A DNA stretch of 64,000 bases from the NCBI RefSeq assembly GCF_002270055.1, contig NZ_NIBG01000002.1, positions 248,001 through 312,000 on the forward strand. The letters are read 5' to 3'. The translations under genes and the position numbers were made by a program. Positions 16,649 to 25,828 of the stretch are shown piece by piece. The DNA comes from Anaeromicrobium sediminis (GTDB lineage Bacteria; Bacillota; Clostridia; Peptostreptococcales; Thermotaleaceae). The notes beneath the pieces are model-generated. The model worked only from the letters and a program-made list of their open reading frames with translations, was not told the origin of the DNA and searched no databases. The stretch's first letter is position 1. Each line of letters opens with the position of its first letter.

Positions 16649-18253
16649 ATGTCTGAGTATGTACTAGAAATGAGGAATATAAAAAAGGACTATTTTGGGA
16701 ATAAGGTTTTAAAAGGAATAGATTTAAAGGTAGAAAAGGGAGAAGTTTACGCTCTTTTAGGAGAAAATGGTGCAGGAAAATCTACACTTATGAATATTTT
16801 ATTTGGTATGCCAGTTATCCATTCTACTGGTGGGTTTGAGGGAGAGGTACTTATAGATGGTAAAAAAGTAAACATTAATTCACCTCAAATGGCTATGGAA
16901 ATGGGAATCGGAATGGTGCATCAAGAATTCATGCTGATACCTGGATTTACTATAAGTGAAAATATTAAATTAAATAGAGAAACACTAAAGGACAATGGAT
17001 TTAGTAGAGTTTTTGGACAATCTTTAAAGACGCTAGATACTAAGTCTATGGATAAGGATGCTAGAGTTGCCCTAGACAAATTAGATATGAATATTGATGA
17101 GTGGGTAAAGGTATCAGGACTTCCGGTTGGATATATGCAGTTCATAGAAATTGCCAGGGAAATAGATAAGTTAAATGTTAAATTATTGGTATTTGATGAG
17201 CCAACGGCCGTTCTTACAGAAAGTGAAGCGGACAACCTATTAGATGCCATGAGGCGTATTACGGATTCTGGAATATCTATTATATTTATAACCCACAGAT
17301 TAGATGAGGTTATGAATGTGTCTAAAAACATTAGTATTTTAAGAGATGGTGAAAGTGTGGCTGCTCTTAAGAAGGTAGATACGAATGTAATGGAATTAGC
17401 AGAACTTATGGTAGGAAGAAAAATTGAAGGTTTGTCTGATATAAATGAAGGGTCACAAGATTATGAAAACAGAGAAATTGCTGTAAAAGCTAAGGACTTT
17501 GTAGTTGAAATGCCTGGTGAAGAAGTAAAGGGTATTGATTTAGAAATATATAAGGGAGAAATATTTGGTATAGGAGGACTTGCAGGTCAAGGAAAAATTG
17601 GTGTTGCCAATGGTATAATGGGGCTTTATCCTTCCCAGGGGGAAGTTTATATAAACGGCAAAGAACTAACACTTAATTCTCCTATAGATTCACTTAAAAG
17701 TGGACTTTCCTTTGTGTCTGAAGATAGACGTGAAGTTGGGCTTTTACTAGATGAATCAATAGAGAATAATATTGCCATGACAGCCATGCAGGTAAATGAA
17801 AAATTCTTAAAGAAGTTTGGATTTTTCAGTCATAAGGATACAAAACATATAAGAAATCATGCTAATAATATGGTTGAACAATTTGATATTAGATGTGTTG
17901 GCCCTCATCAATTAACTAGAAGGTTAAGTGGTGGAAATCAGCAAAAGGTATGTTTAGCTCGTGCTATTACCCTAGAACCAAATATCCTTTTAGTATCAGA
18001 ACCAACACGTGGTATAGATATTGGTGCTAAGAAATTAGTACTTGATGTATTAAAAGAATTAAATGAAAAGCAAGGAATGACTATAATTATGACTTCTTCT
18101 GAATTGGGAGAATTAAGGTCCATATGCGACAGAATTGCCATTGTAACAGAAGGTAAAGTTGAAGGAATATTAAGACCTAATGATTCTGATGTGGACTTTG
18201 GTCTTATGATGTCTGGGGATTATCATAAGGCAAATAGAAAGGAGGCAAAATAA
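16649..18253 (+). CDS. ABC transporter ATP-binding protein, two ABC domains
   Basis: Energises import with the two permeases downstream. 534 residues, two fused ABC cassettes as in RbsA/MglA-type sugar and nucleoside importers. Domain 1: Walker A GENGAGKST, a degenerate signature (LPVGYMQFIEIARE) and Walker B LLVFDEPTA. Domain 2: a degenerate Walker A region (GGLAGQGKIGVANG), a canonical LSGGNQQK signature and VSEPTRGIDIGA. This asymmetry is normal for the group. The SD is GAAGGAGG. It is one base from the first permease, so translation is coupled. Confidence 0.92.
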   Translation: MSEYVLEMRNIKKDYFGNKVLKGIDLKVEKGEVYALLGENGAGKSTLMNILFGMPVIHSTGGFEGEVLIDGKKVNINSPQMAMEMGIGMVHQEFMLIPGFTISENIKLNRETLKDNGFSRVFGQSLKTLDTKSMDKDARVALDKLDMNIDEWVKVSGLPVGYMQFIEIAREIDKLNVKLLVFDEPTAVLTESEADNLLDAMRRITDSGISIIFITHRLDEVMNVSKNISILRDGESVAALKKVDTNVMELAELMVGRKIEGLSDINEGSQDYENREIAVKAKDFVVEMPGEEVKGIDLEIYKGEIFGIGGLAGQGKIGVANGIMGLYPSQGEVYINGKELTLNSPIDSLKSGLSFVSEDRREVGLLLDESIENNIAMTAMQVNEKFLKKFGFFSHKDTKHIRNHANNMVEQFDIRCVGPHQLTRRLSGGNQQKVCLARAITLEPNILLVSEPTRGIDIGAKKLVLDVLKELNEKQGMTIIMTSSELGELRSICDRIAIVTEGKVEGILRPNDSDVDFGLMMSGDYHKANRKEAK

Positions 18254-18254
18254 G

Positions 18255-19295
18255 ATGAAAACTATAGCAGAAAAAGTTGTTAAACCTTTAGGAATACCAA
18301 GACTTATAATAATATCATTCTTAGCTATCTTATATGTATCAGCCTTCTTTTTAAAGTTGCCAGTGGCTGGTCTTGTTAATAGTCATTTAGTGCGTATGGG
18401 TATGAATGGAGTACTTGTACTTGCCATGGTACCTGGAATTTTATCAGGAATCGGTCCAAACTTTGGTATCCCAATTGGAATCGTTTGTGGAATAATTGGT
18501 GGACTTATGAGTATTGAATTAGATCTATATGGAGCTAATGCATTTATGGTAGCAGTACTTATTTCTATTCCACTAGCTGCTGTTGGAGGATATTTCTATG
18601 GAGTATTACTTAATAAGGTAAAAGGATCAGAAATGATGGTTGCTACTTATGCAGGTTTCTCTGTAGTATCACTAATGTGTATAGGATGGTTAATACTACC
18701 TTTTACTAGTAATGAAATGAAATGGCCTATAGGTACAGGGCTTAGAACGACTATTTCTTTAGGAAAGAGATTTGATAAAATATTAAATGATTCTCTTGCT
18801 TTTAATATAGGTTCTATAACTATACCTACTATGTTATTTGTATTCTTCTTTGCCATGTGTTTCTTGGTATGGTTATACTTAAACTCTAAAGCAGGTATTG
18901 CCATGAAAGCTGTTGGAGAAAATCCTAAGTTTGCCATAGCATCAGGTATAAACGTAGATAAATATAGAATAATATCTACTGTAGTATCTACTGTACTAGG
19001 AGCTATAGGAATAATAGTATATGCACAAAGTTATGGATTCTTCCAATTGTATACAGCTCCGCTTATGATGGCCTTTGGTGCAGTTGCTGCCATACTAATA
19101 GGGGGAGCATCATCTACTTATGCGACTATATTCCATGTAATATTAGGATCATTCCTATTCCAAGGACTATTAGTTGTAGCCCTACCTGTTGCCAATGTAT
19201 TAGTACCTGAAGGTAACTTATCGGAAGTAATGAGAGTTGTTGTACAGTATGGAATAATTCTTTATGCTCTTACTAAGGCTGGAGGTGGCAAATAG
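18255..19295 (+). CDS. ABC transporter permease, RbsC-like
   Basis: Integral membrane subunit, 346 residues, with about eight to ten hydrophobic segments and the branched-chain/ribose permease (BPD_transp_2) signature AVGENPKFAIASGINVDKYR in the cytoplasmic coupling region, followed by GGASSTYATIFHVILG. The GGAGG SD lies inside the end of the ATPase gene. It pairs with the next gene as a permease heterodimer. Ligand unknown. Confidence 0.9.
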   Translation: MKTIAEKVVKPLGIPRLIIISFLAILYVSAFFLKLPVAGLVNSHLVRMGMNGVLVLAMVPGILSGIGPNFGIPIGIVCGIIGGLMSIELDLYGANAFMVAVLISIPLAAVGGYFYGVLLNKVKGSEMMVATYAGFSVVSLMCIGWLILPFTSNEMKWPIGTGLRTTISLGKRFDKILNDSLAFNIGSITIPTMLFVFFFAMCFLVWLYLNSKAGIAMKAVGENPKFAIASGINVDKYRIISTVVSTVLGAIGIIVYAQSYGFFQLYTAPLMMAFGAVAAILIGGASSTYATIFHVILGSFLFQGLLVVALPVANVLVPEGNLSEVMRVVVQYGIILYALTKAGGGK

Positions 19296-19297
19296 TC

Positions 19298-20566
19298 ATG
19301 AATAATAAGTTTTCGCGTATAATATTTGATAATATAGTTACTATAATCTTTGTGATTTTATGTTTAGCAGGGATAGTGGCTTCTAAATTGCCTCTTTTCT
19401 TCATAGCATCCCAATTGTTAACTAGAATAGGAAGAAACTCATTCTTAGTATTGTCTTTGATTATTCCAGTACTAGCTGGTATGGGTCTAAACTTCGGTAT
19501 AGTAGTTGGTGCCATGGCTGGACAAATGTCCATAATACTAGTTACTAACTATGCCCTAAAGGGTGTTGAAGCATGTACAGGAGTAACAGGATTTTTAATT
19601 GCAGTAGTTATAAGTACTCCTATTGCCATTTTCTTTGGATGGGTAACGGGTCTTATATTAAATAAAACTAAGGGTCAAGAAATGATAACATCCATGATGC
19701 TAGGTTTCTTTGCAAATGGATTATATCAATTATTATTCTTATTCCTAGTGGGAACATTAATACCTATGGAAAACCCTGTTTTAATGATTAGTGGTGGAGT
19801 AGGGATAAAGAATGTTGTTGATATGAATCATAGTATTAGATATGCCGTTGATACTATATATAAAAGACCATTCTCTGAGTTATTAATCATAATGGGAGTA
19901 ATGGGAATATTATTATCCCTATGGATAATGAAGAAATCTAAGGGAAGTAAAGTATACAAAGAAAAAGTTGGAAATAAGCCATTTGTTTATATTGGAGTAT
20001 CCGCTTTATTCATAGCTTTATCTGTATACTTTAAATCTACTGGATCATTATTTGCAAATATTAAAGTACCAATTTCAACTTATGCAGTTATAGTTGGACT
20101 TTGTGTGTTTAATGTATTAATAATAAAAACAAAACTTGGTCAAGACTTTAGGACAGTAGGTCAAAGTAGACATATAGCTGGAATTGCTGGTATTAATGTG
20201 GATAAGGTAAGGATCATATCCATAATAATCTCCACAGTATTAGCTGCATGGGGACAATTAATATTCTTACAGAACTTAGGAATATTAAACACTTATGGTT
20301 CTCATGAACAGGCAGGTATGTTTGCCGTTGCTGCCCTACTTGTAGGTGGAGCTTCTGTATCAAGGGCAACTATAGGTCAGGCCATACTAGGGGTTACATT
20401 ATTCCATACCCTATTTATCGTATCACCTCAAGCAGGTAAAAACCTATTCGGAAATGCTCAAATCGGAGAGTACTTCAGAACTTTCGTTGCCTATGGAGTT
20501 ATAGGTGTATCATTAGGATTACATGCTTGGAAGAACTTAGTTATATCTAAGAGAAAAAGTATTTAA
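19298..20566 (+). CDS. ABC transporter permease, second subunit
   Basis: 422 residues, longer than its partner, with about ten hydrophobic segments and an internal hydrophilic loop around residues 210-225 (MKKSKGSKVYKEK). The coupling motif VGQSRHIAGIAGINVDKVR and the GGASVSRATIGQAILG stretch mark it as a BPD_transp_2 permease. It starts 2 bp after the previous permease. A terminator closes the operon, giving a complete binding-protein, ATPase and two-permease set. Confidence 0.9.
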   Translation: MNNKFSRIIFDNIVTIIFVILCLAGIVASKLPLFFIASQLLTRIGRNSFLVLSLIIPVLAGMGLNFGIVVGAMAGQMSIILVTNYALKGVEACTGVTGFLIAVVISTPIAIFFGWVTGLILNKTKGQEMITSMMLGFFANGLYQLLFLFLVGTLIPMENPVLMISGGVGIKNVVDMNHSIRYAVDTIYKRPFSELLIIMGVMGILLSLWIMKKSKGSKVYKEKVGNKPFVYIGVSALFIALSVYFKSTGSLFANIKVPISTYAVIVGLCVFNVLIIKTKLGQDFRTVGQSRHIAGIAGINVDKVRIISIIISTVLAAWGQLIFLQNLGILNTYGSHEQAGMFAVAALLVGGASVSRATIGQAILGVTLFHTLFIVSPQAGKNLFGNAQIGEYFRTFVAYGVIGVSLGLHAWKNLVISKRKSI

Positions 20567-20572
20567 TATGAG

Positions 20573-20600
20573 ATAGAGTCCATTTTGGACTCTATTTTTT
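20573..20600 (+). terminator. Intrinsic terminator of the ABC operon
   Basis: 9-bp stem ATAGAGTCC/GGACTCTAT (20573-20581 with 20587-20595), loop ATTTT, T run to 20600. Confidence 0.88.
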
Positions 20601-20687
20601 ATTACTAAGTACTATGGACAATTGGTTTTCATTGGTAGTATTATATATAATATGTTGTTAAATAACTAATAAATAGAGGTGAAAGAG

Positions 20688-21458
20688 ATGCTGATATTAA
20701 AAGATGTATTAGAAAATGCAAAAAAGTGGGCAAAAGAAATTGGTGAAATCCAAGGGAAAAATTATGAGAGAGCAGATTTAAAATATAGTACTAAATCAAA
20801 TCATTCAGATTTTGTTACGGAAGTTGATGAACTTTGTGAGAATGAATTGATTAAATTAATAAAGACTACTTACCCTGATCATGGTATCTTAGGAGAGGAA
20901 ACGGGAAAGTCTGACATAGAATCTGACTATGTATGGGTAATAGATCCAATTGATGGAACTACTAATTTTTTATATGGATTACCTATATTTTCCGTATGTA
21001 TAGGTCTTAGATATAAGAACGAGGGTGTATTAGGAGTAGTATATTTTCCAATGCTTGACGAAATGTTTTATGGAGTAAAGGGTGAAGGTGCCTATTTAAA
21101 TGGTAAAAAAATTAATGTGGGTACTAAGAAAACTCTAAAGGAATGTGTACTAGCTACAGGATTTCCTTATGATAAGGATAGAAATCCTGAGAATAATGTG
21201 GAGTATGTTTCTAAAATGATTCCAAAGATAAGGGGAATTAGGAGAATGGGAGCTGCTAGTTACGATATAGTTAACGTGGCTTGTGGAAGAATAGACGGAT
21301 ACTGGGAGATGAATTTAGGTCCTTGGGATGTGGCGGCTGCCAATGTGATATTAAAGGAAGCTGGCGGCGTTGTTAAGTTTCTAGATAGAAGACATATATT
21401 TGTAGTAGTAGGAAATGAACATGTAGTTGATGGAATATTGAAAGAGATTGAGGAGTAG
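20688..21458 (+). CDS. suhB: Inositol monophosphatase family protein
   Basis: Magnesium-dependent sugar/inositol phosphatase, 256 residues from the ATG at 20688 (GAGGTG 6 nt upstream; the GTG at 20679 overlaps the SD). Motifs complete: GEET, WVIDPIDGTTNFLYG and GPWDVAAANVILKEAGG. The family covers inositol-1-phosphate, fructose-1,6-bisphosphate and 3'-phosphoadenosine phosphate hydrolysis; the sequence alone does not decide. It follows the ABC operon but after a terminator, so a link to the transporter ligand is only a hint. Confidence 0.88.
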   Translation: MLILKDVLENAKKWAKEIGEIQGKNYERADLKYSTKSNHSDFVTEVDELCENELIKLIKTTYPDHGILGEETGKSDIESDYVWVIDPIDGTTNFLYGLPIFSVCIGLRYKNEGVLGVVYFPMLDEMFYGVKGEGAYLNGKKINVGTKKTLKECVLATGFPYDKDRNPENNVEYVSKMIPKIRGIRRMGAASYDIVNVACGRIDGYWEMNLGPWDVAAANVILKEAGGVVKFLDRRHIFVVVGNEHVVDGILKEIEE

Positions 21459-21791
21459 ATGTTCTTAGATAGTTTGTTGAACCTACTTCAGCTCAATAAA
21501 TTAAAACGTTTCAAAGTTAAGTCACTATCAGGCTAGAAGGGTCATAATTGTTTGCAGCATAGGATATTCTGATGTTCCAACTTTAAAAAAATTTTAATTC
21601 ATTTCACCTTGTAGGTAATGGAGATTTAATCCTCTTACCTTGTAGGGACAAATTAATATTATTGCATTAAGACAGGAGAATCATAGAAAATCCTCTTCTT
21701 TTGTCGAGGAAATGCAAAATAGTTGAAATTTTCATTCAAATTTTGTAAAATTAAATTAATACATTATGTCTTAACAATAAGGGTGAGTGTT
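21459..21791. other. Intergenic stretch with a dispersed repeat
   Basis: Holds a dispersed repeat (21479-21614), then a hairpin GGTAA...TTACC (about 21613-21638) and an imperfect GCATT...AATGC structure (about 21663-21715). An ORF beginning at 21723 runs into the small membrane gene, but its first 23 codons are poorly supported. Confidence 0.5.
21479..21614 (+). repeat. Dispersed intergenic repeat, copy A
   Basis: Shares with the reverse complement of 48021-48188 the blocks AAGTCACTATCAG and TTGTTTGCAGCATAGGAT, then TTCTGATG, and weaker matches on both sides. Copy B has an extra 30 nt or so between the first two blocks. Its start (ACCTACTTCAGCTCAATAAA) also matches a fragment at 55054-55082. 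Non-coding in both places. Confidence 0.7.
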
Positions 21792-21935
21792 ATGGAGAAA
21801 AGCTTTATGATGGCTAATATAGCCATGGGGATTATGATTTTCTTTTTGTTAGGAAAGTTACTAGGTTTAAATGTTATATTTGCAATAAGTTTTCTTATTG
21901 GCATCTTATATAACCTGAGAAGAATAAAAGGTTAG
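21792..21935 (+). CDS. Small membrane protein, 47 aa
   Basis: Not recognised. From the ATG at 21792 it is 47 residues: a short N-terminal charged stretch, two hydrophobic segments (about 9-24 and 27-41) separated by GLN, and a basic tail YNLRRIKG, a helical-hairpin topology. The upstream GGGTGAG is a modest SD. A strong terminator follows. Probably a real small inner-membrane protein; function unknown. Confidence 0.5.
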   Translation: MEKSFMMANIAMGIMIFFLLGKLLGLNVIFAISFLIGILYNLRRIKG

Positions 21936-21961
21936 AATGTATCTACATATGAATATCTTAG

Positions 21962-21993
21962 AAAAAGGTAGCTATTTACCAGCTACCTTTTTT
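21962..21993 (+). terminator. Intrinsic terminator
   Basis: 12-bp stem AAAAAGGTAGCT/AGCTACCTTTTT (21962-21973 with 21981-21992), 7-nt loop, T run. Confidence 0.88.
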
Positions 21994-22068
21994 CTTTTTG
22001 AAAAAAATTGAATTATTTAAGAGTTCCTATTAAATACTAATACTAGTTTCCGCAAGGAGTTGATTTCA

Positions 22069-22401
22069 ATGAAGATGCTAAATAAGAAGGCAATATTTTA
22101 TATACCCTATGAAGATGGAAATGATATGAATTTAGATAAGAAAAAGATTAAACATATAGAAGATTATGTTGTAGATGAACTTATAAAGTTAGGGGGTGGA
22201 GCTACTGTATTAGAAGGAGTTGGCTACTGGAGAGATGCAGCGGGAGTTAAGAAAAAAATGGATACTAAAGTAATACTTTCATATTTGAAAAATTATGATA
22301 ATATACTAGATAGGATAGAAAAAATAGGTAATTATATTAAGAATGAAACTAATTCAAAGGAAGTATGTTATGAATTGAATGATGTGTCTTATTTTATGTA
22401 A
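22069..22401 (+). CDS. Small hypothetical protein with GGGATVLEGVGYW motif
   Basis: 110 residues from the ATG at 22069, which has AAGGAG 9 nt upstream (a TTG at 22060 overlaps the SD). N-terminal IFYIPYEDGNDM, then a helix, then LGGGATVLEGVGYWRDAAG followed by VILSYLKNYDNI. This resembles small proteins with a ferredoxin-like fold that carry a GGxTxxxGxGxW pattern and sit near phage or plasmid genes, but no function is known to me. It stands alone between terminators. Confidence 0.55.
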   Translation: MKMLNKKAIFYIPYEDGNDMNLDKKKIKHIEDYVVDELIKLGGGATVLEGVGYWRDAAGVKKKMDTKVILSYLKNYDNILDRIEKIGNYIKNETNSKEVCYELNDVSYFM

Positions 22402-22547
22402 ATAATATCTTATATATTATTGAAAAGATATGTGTAAAATATTACAATAAACTAGGAATAAAATATTGGTCAATATTAGGAAAGTTAGAAAACTTAACTA
22501 AAACTATTGAATATAAACTAAAATAATAGATAGAGAGGGATGTAATT

Positions 22548-23066
22548 ATGAAAAAACCAGTAGTAACTATTGAAATGGAAAATGGTAAGGTAATAAAAGC
22601 AGAGCTTTATCCTGAGGTTGCACCTAATACGGTGAAGAACTTTGTATCCTTAGTAAAGGAAGGATTCTATGACGGATTAATATTCCATAGAGTAATTTCT
22701 GGATTTATGATCCAAGGTGGTTGTCCAAAGGGAGTTGGAACTGGTGGACCTGGATATAGTATTAAAGGTGAATTCTCAATGAACAATTTTGAAAATGATT
22801 TAAAGCATGATAAGGGAGTATTATCAATGGCAAGATCTGGTCATCCAGATTCAGCAGGTTCTCAATTTTTCATTATGCATGCAAAGTCTCCGCACTTAGA
22901 TGGACAATATGCAGCCTTTGGAAAGGTAATAGAAGGAATAGATGTAGTTGATGAGATCGCTGGAACTAAGACTAATTTCCAAGATAAGCCAAAAGAAGAG
23001 CAAAAAATGAAGAAAGTAACAGTGGATACTTTTGGAGAAGAATACGAAGCACCAGAGAAGCTTTAA
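22548..23066 (+). CDS. ppiB: Peptidyl-prolyl cis-trans isomerase, cyclophilin type
   Basis: Cytoplasmic protein-folding enzyme, 172 residues, no signal peptide. Cyclophilin core: FHRVISGFMIQGG (catalytic Arg), GVLSMARSGHPDSAGSQFFI, HLDGQYAAFGKV. GAGAGGG SD before the ATG. Monocistronic, ending in a 32-bp perfect palindromic terminator shared with the convergent Nudix gene. Confidence 0.95.
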   Translation: MKKPVVTIEMENGKVIKAELYPEVAPNTVKNFVSLVKEGFYDGLIFHRVISGFMIQGGCPKGVGTGGPGYSIKGEFSMNNFENDLKHDKGVLSMARSGHPDSAGSQFFIMHAKSPHLDGQYAAFGKVIEGIDVVDEIAGTKTNFQDKPKEEQKMKKVTVDTFGEEYEAPEKL

Positions 23067-23071
23067 TAATA

Positions 23072-23103
23072 AAAAGAAGTGGATTAATTAATCCACTTCT
23101 TTT
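23072..23103. terminator. Bidirectional terminator, 32-bp perfect palindrome
   Basis: Perfect palindrome with arms AAAAGAAGTGGATTAA, A-rich on one side and T-rich on the other, between the convergent ppiB and Nudix genes and overlapping the Nudix 3' end. Confidence 0.85.
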
Positions 23104-23471
23104 ACTATGCTAAAGGCTTTTTCAAAAACTTCTACACCAGGGGAAACTCCCTTTGGCATTTCATCTATTGAAAACCATCCTGCATCTAAACTTTCTTTAT
23201 CAAAGGATAATTCTCCAGACATGTATTTACAAACATATACACTTATGGAAGAGTTATAATAGGCATCGCTATATATAAAGTCATGAATCTTTTCTATAAC
23301 TTCACAAACTATTTCAGTTTCTTCAAATATTTCTCTTTGCACAGTTTCTAGCTCACATTCTCCCTTGTCCATAAAACCTCCAGGAGGACCCCAAGTACAA
23401 GGAGGCCATCTTCTATGTACAAGGAGGCATTTGTCTTTATTTATTACAATTCCCAATACAGCTTTATCCAC
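23088..23471 (-). CDS. Nudix hydrolase
   Basis: Hydrolyses a nucleoside diphosphate linked to another moiety. 128 residues from the GTG at 23471; codons at 23480/23477 are too close to the GAGG SD, whereas this GTG lies 8 nt after it. The Nudix box is intact: GGFMDKGECELETVQREIFEET (the GX5EX7REUXEE pattern spans the GGF to EET part). The substrate is not predictable. Convergent with ppiB. Confidence 0.85.
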   Translation of the reverse strand: MDKAVLGIVINKDKCLLVHRRWPPCTWGPPGGFMDKGECELETVQREIFEETEIVCEVIEKIHDFIYSDAYYNSSISVYVCKYMSGELSFDKESLDAGWFSIDEMPKGVSPGVEVFEKAFSIVKEVD

Positions 23472-23784
23472 CAGCATCACCTCTTATATTATAGTATGAT
23501 TTTTTCTTAAAAACATTTATTTATTTATACCATAAAATAGGACATTATTCAATTAAAGGTACCTACTATGGCCATTTAAAAGGATTTCATAGCTATTGCC
23601 ATTAAATGACAAACCTTAAAAAACGATTAAAAAATATAAAAAAACTTCCATTGTGAAATGTTTTACTGTAGAATATTATTATAGACAGATTATTATATTA
23701 TTGTTTTTATGTACATGAAATTATAATATGGGTACGAATATGTCCTAAGATCGTAGTAAAGTAATAGAATTGAGGAGGATTAAT

Positions 23785-24300
23785 GTGAAATATAAACAGC
23801 AAATCCCAAACATGTTTACCTTGTTAAATATGTCTATGGGTATATTGGCCATTATATACACTTTTTCTGGTCAGTACAGTAAATCGGCTCTACTTATAAT
23901 AGTAGCTACCATGCTAGATAGAATGGACGGTCAATTAGCTAGAAAGCTAGATGTGGTTAGTGATTTTGGAAAAGAGCTAGATTCTTTGTGTGATTTAATT
24001 TCTTTTGGGGTTGCACCGGCACTTTTAATGTGGAATTTAAGTTTAATAAAAATGGGAACACTAGGAATTTTAGTTACATTAATATTTGCACTATGTGGAA
24101 CGGTAAGATTAGCAAGATACAACATAACTGAATTTGAAGGTGTATATATGGGTATACCTATAACGGCCTGTGGTGGATTAGTTGCTTTAATGGCTCTATA
24201 TTCTACTAAATATGCTACAAATCTTGTGTTAGTGTTAGGATTAATGATATTCCTATCTTATGCTATGGTTAGCAAGAAAATAAAATTAAAAAAGAGATAA
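23785..24300 (+). CDS. pssA: CDP-diacylglycerol-serine O-phosphatidyltransferase
   Basis: Makes phosphatidylserine at the membrane. 172 codons from the GTG at 23785; AGGAGG is 6 nt upstream, and the TTG at 23770 would place the SD inside the gene. About six hydrophobic segments. The CDP-alcohol phosphotransferase signature DGX2ARX8GX3DX3D is exact, from MDGQLAR to ELDSLCD. Short form typical of Gram-positive PssA. Alternative head-group transfer is possible, but serine is the usual assignment. Confidence 0.88.
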   Translation: MKYKQQIPNMFTLLNMSMGILAIIYTFSGQYSKSALLIIVATMLDRMDGQLARKLDVVSDFGKELDSLCDLISFGVAPALLMWNLSLIKMGTLGILVTLIFALCGTVRLARYNITEFEGVYMGIPITACGGLVALMALYSTKYATNLVLVLGLMIFLSYAMVSKKIKLKKR

Positions 24301-24307
24301 TTTTTAA

Positions 24308-24328
24308 ACCCACCTATCATAGGTGGGT
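24308..24328 (+). terminator. Hairpin terminator
   Basis: 9-bp stem ACCCACCTA/TAGGTGGGT with loop TCA; the tail is only mildly T-rich. Ends pssA. Confidence 0.65.
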
Positions 24329-24464
24329 ATAGTTTCGTTTAAAAGGAAAACTAATTATGGGGACGGTTATTGAACATTAAGGTTATAAACTAATAAAAAC
24401 CTTGAAATTTGCAATAATATAATTAATAACCTATCCTTATCTTATGATGAAAGGAATACAGTAA

Positions 24465-25817
24465 ATGAATTTACCTAAGATATATTTAGACAAGATGAAA
24501 GAATTATTAAAAGATGAATATGATGAATTTATGAATTCTTATAATGATGGTAAAATACAAGGGTTGAGAGTTAACACTTTAAAAATATCTGTAGAAGAAT
24601 TTTTAAAGATAAACCCCTTTAAATTAACTAAAGTACCCTGGTGTGAAACGGGATTTTATTATGAAGAAAATGAAAGACCTGCCAAACATGCATATTATCA
24701 TGCAGGACTTTATTACATACAAGAACCAAGTGCCATGCTACCGGCAGAAGTTCTCCATGTGGAATCCGGAGATAGAGTATTAGATTTATGTGCTGCTCCT
24801 GGAGGAAAGACTACTCAAATAGGGGCGAAGCTGAAGGGCGAAGGAATACTTATTACTAATGATATAAAGCATAGTAGGACAAAGGCTCTTTTAAAGAATG
24901 TGGAACTGTGTGGTATAAAAAATGCCATAGTTATTAATGGAGTCATAGAAGATTTAAATAGAAGTTGCAGACACTTTTTCAACAAGGTTTTAATAGATGC
25001 TCCATGTTCTGGAGAAGGCATGTTTAGGAAAGATCCATCTATGGTAAAGAGTTGGGAGAGAACCCCTACTAGTGAATATAGTAACATTCAAAAGGATATT
25101 TTATCCCAGGTGGATGAAGTCATGAGCGGAGATTCCAGGTTAGTTTATTCAACTTGTACCTTTTCCCCGGATGAAAATGAAGAAATAATCCATGGTTTTT
25201 TAGAAGAGAATATAGATTATGATACAGTAGAAATTCCAAAGGATAATGGCCTTATGGATGGTCTTAGTGAATTTGCTCATGGAGATAAACGAGTAGAAAA
25301 ATGTATTAGGCTATGGCCCCATAAATTAAAGGGAGAAGGACATTTCGTAGCAGTTCTGAAAAAAGATAGTGATGAACTGTCAAAGATAAAAAATAAAGAT
25401 AAAAAACACAAGCCATTAGAATCTTTTAGCAAGTTTGTAGAGGATAATCTAAATTGCCAAATTCATGGTGAATTTAGAGAAATAAATGAAAACCTATATA
25501 TTGTACCGGATAATATGCCTAATTTAGCAGGTATAAGAGTAGTTAGATCTGGATGGTTACTAGGTAAATACAAGAAAAATAGATTTGAGCCATCTCAAGC
25601 CTTTGCTATGGGACTTACATGGAAAGATGCTAAAAGAGTAGTAAACTTCAGTAGTGATGATCCTAATGTAATTAAGTATCTAAAGGGCGAGACTATAAAT
25701 GTGGAATCAGAAAAGGGTTGGACACTAGTGTGTGTAGATAATTATCCACTAGGATGGGCTAAACAGATGGGCAATACTTTGAAAAATTATTATCCAGCTC
25801 CTTGGAGATGGATGTAG
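24465..25817 (+). CDS. rsmF: rRNA (cytosine-5-)-methyltransferase, NOL1/NOP2/Sun family
   Basis: SAM-dependent m5C methyltransferase acting on 16S rRNA, 450 residues. Motifs: LDLCAAPGGKTTQ (SAM site, about residue 106), DAPCSGEGMFRKDP (PC catalytic-release Cys) and YSTCTFSPDENE (TC nucleophile). A C-terminal RsmF-type domain follows (FEPSQAFAMGLTWKDAKRVVNF), including a PUA-like tail ending in NYYPAPWRWM. Gene symbol by family resemblance to RsmF/YebU. The SD of the next gene overlaps its stop codon. Confidence 0.87.
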   Translation: MNLPKIYLDKMKELLKDEYDEFMNSYNDGKIQGLRVNTLKISVEEFLKINPFKLTKVPWCETGFYYEENERPAKHAYYHAGLYYIQEPSAMLPAEVLHVESGDRVLDLCAAPGGKTTQIGAKLKGEGILITNDIKHSRTKALLKNVELCGIKNAIVINGVIEDLNRSCRHFFNKVLIDAPCSGEGMFRKDPSMVKSWERTPTSEYSNIQKDILSQVDEVMSGDSRLVYSTCTFSPDENEEIIHGFLEENIDYDTVEIPKDNGLMDGLSEFAHGDKRVEKCIRLWPHKLKGEGHFVAVLKKDSDELSKIKNKDKKHKPLESFSKFVEDNLNCQIHGEFREINENLYIVPDNMPNLAGIRVVRSGWLLGKYKKNRFEPSQAFAMGLTWKDAKRVVNFSSDDPNVIKYLKGETINVESEKGWTLVCVDNYPLGWAKQMGNTLKNYYPAPWRWM

Positions 25818-25828
25818 GAGGAAATGTG

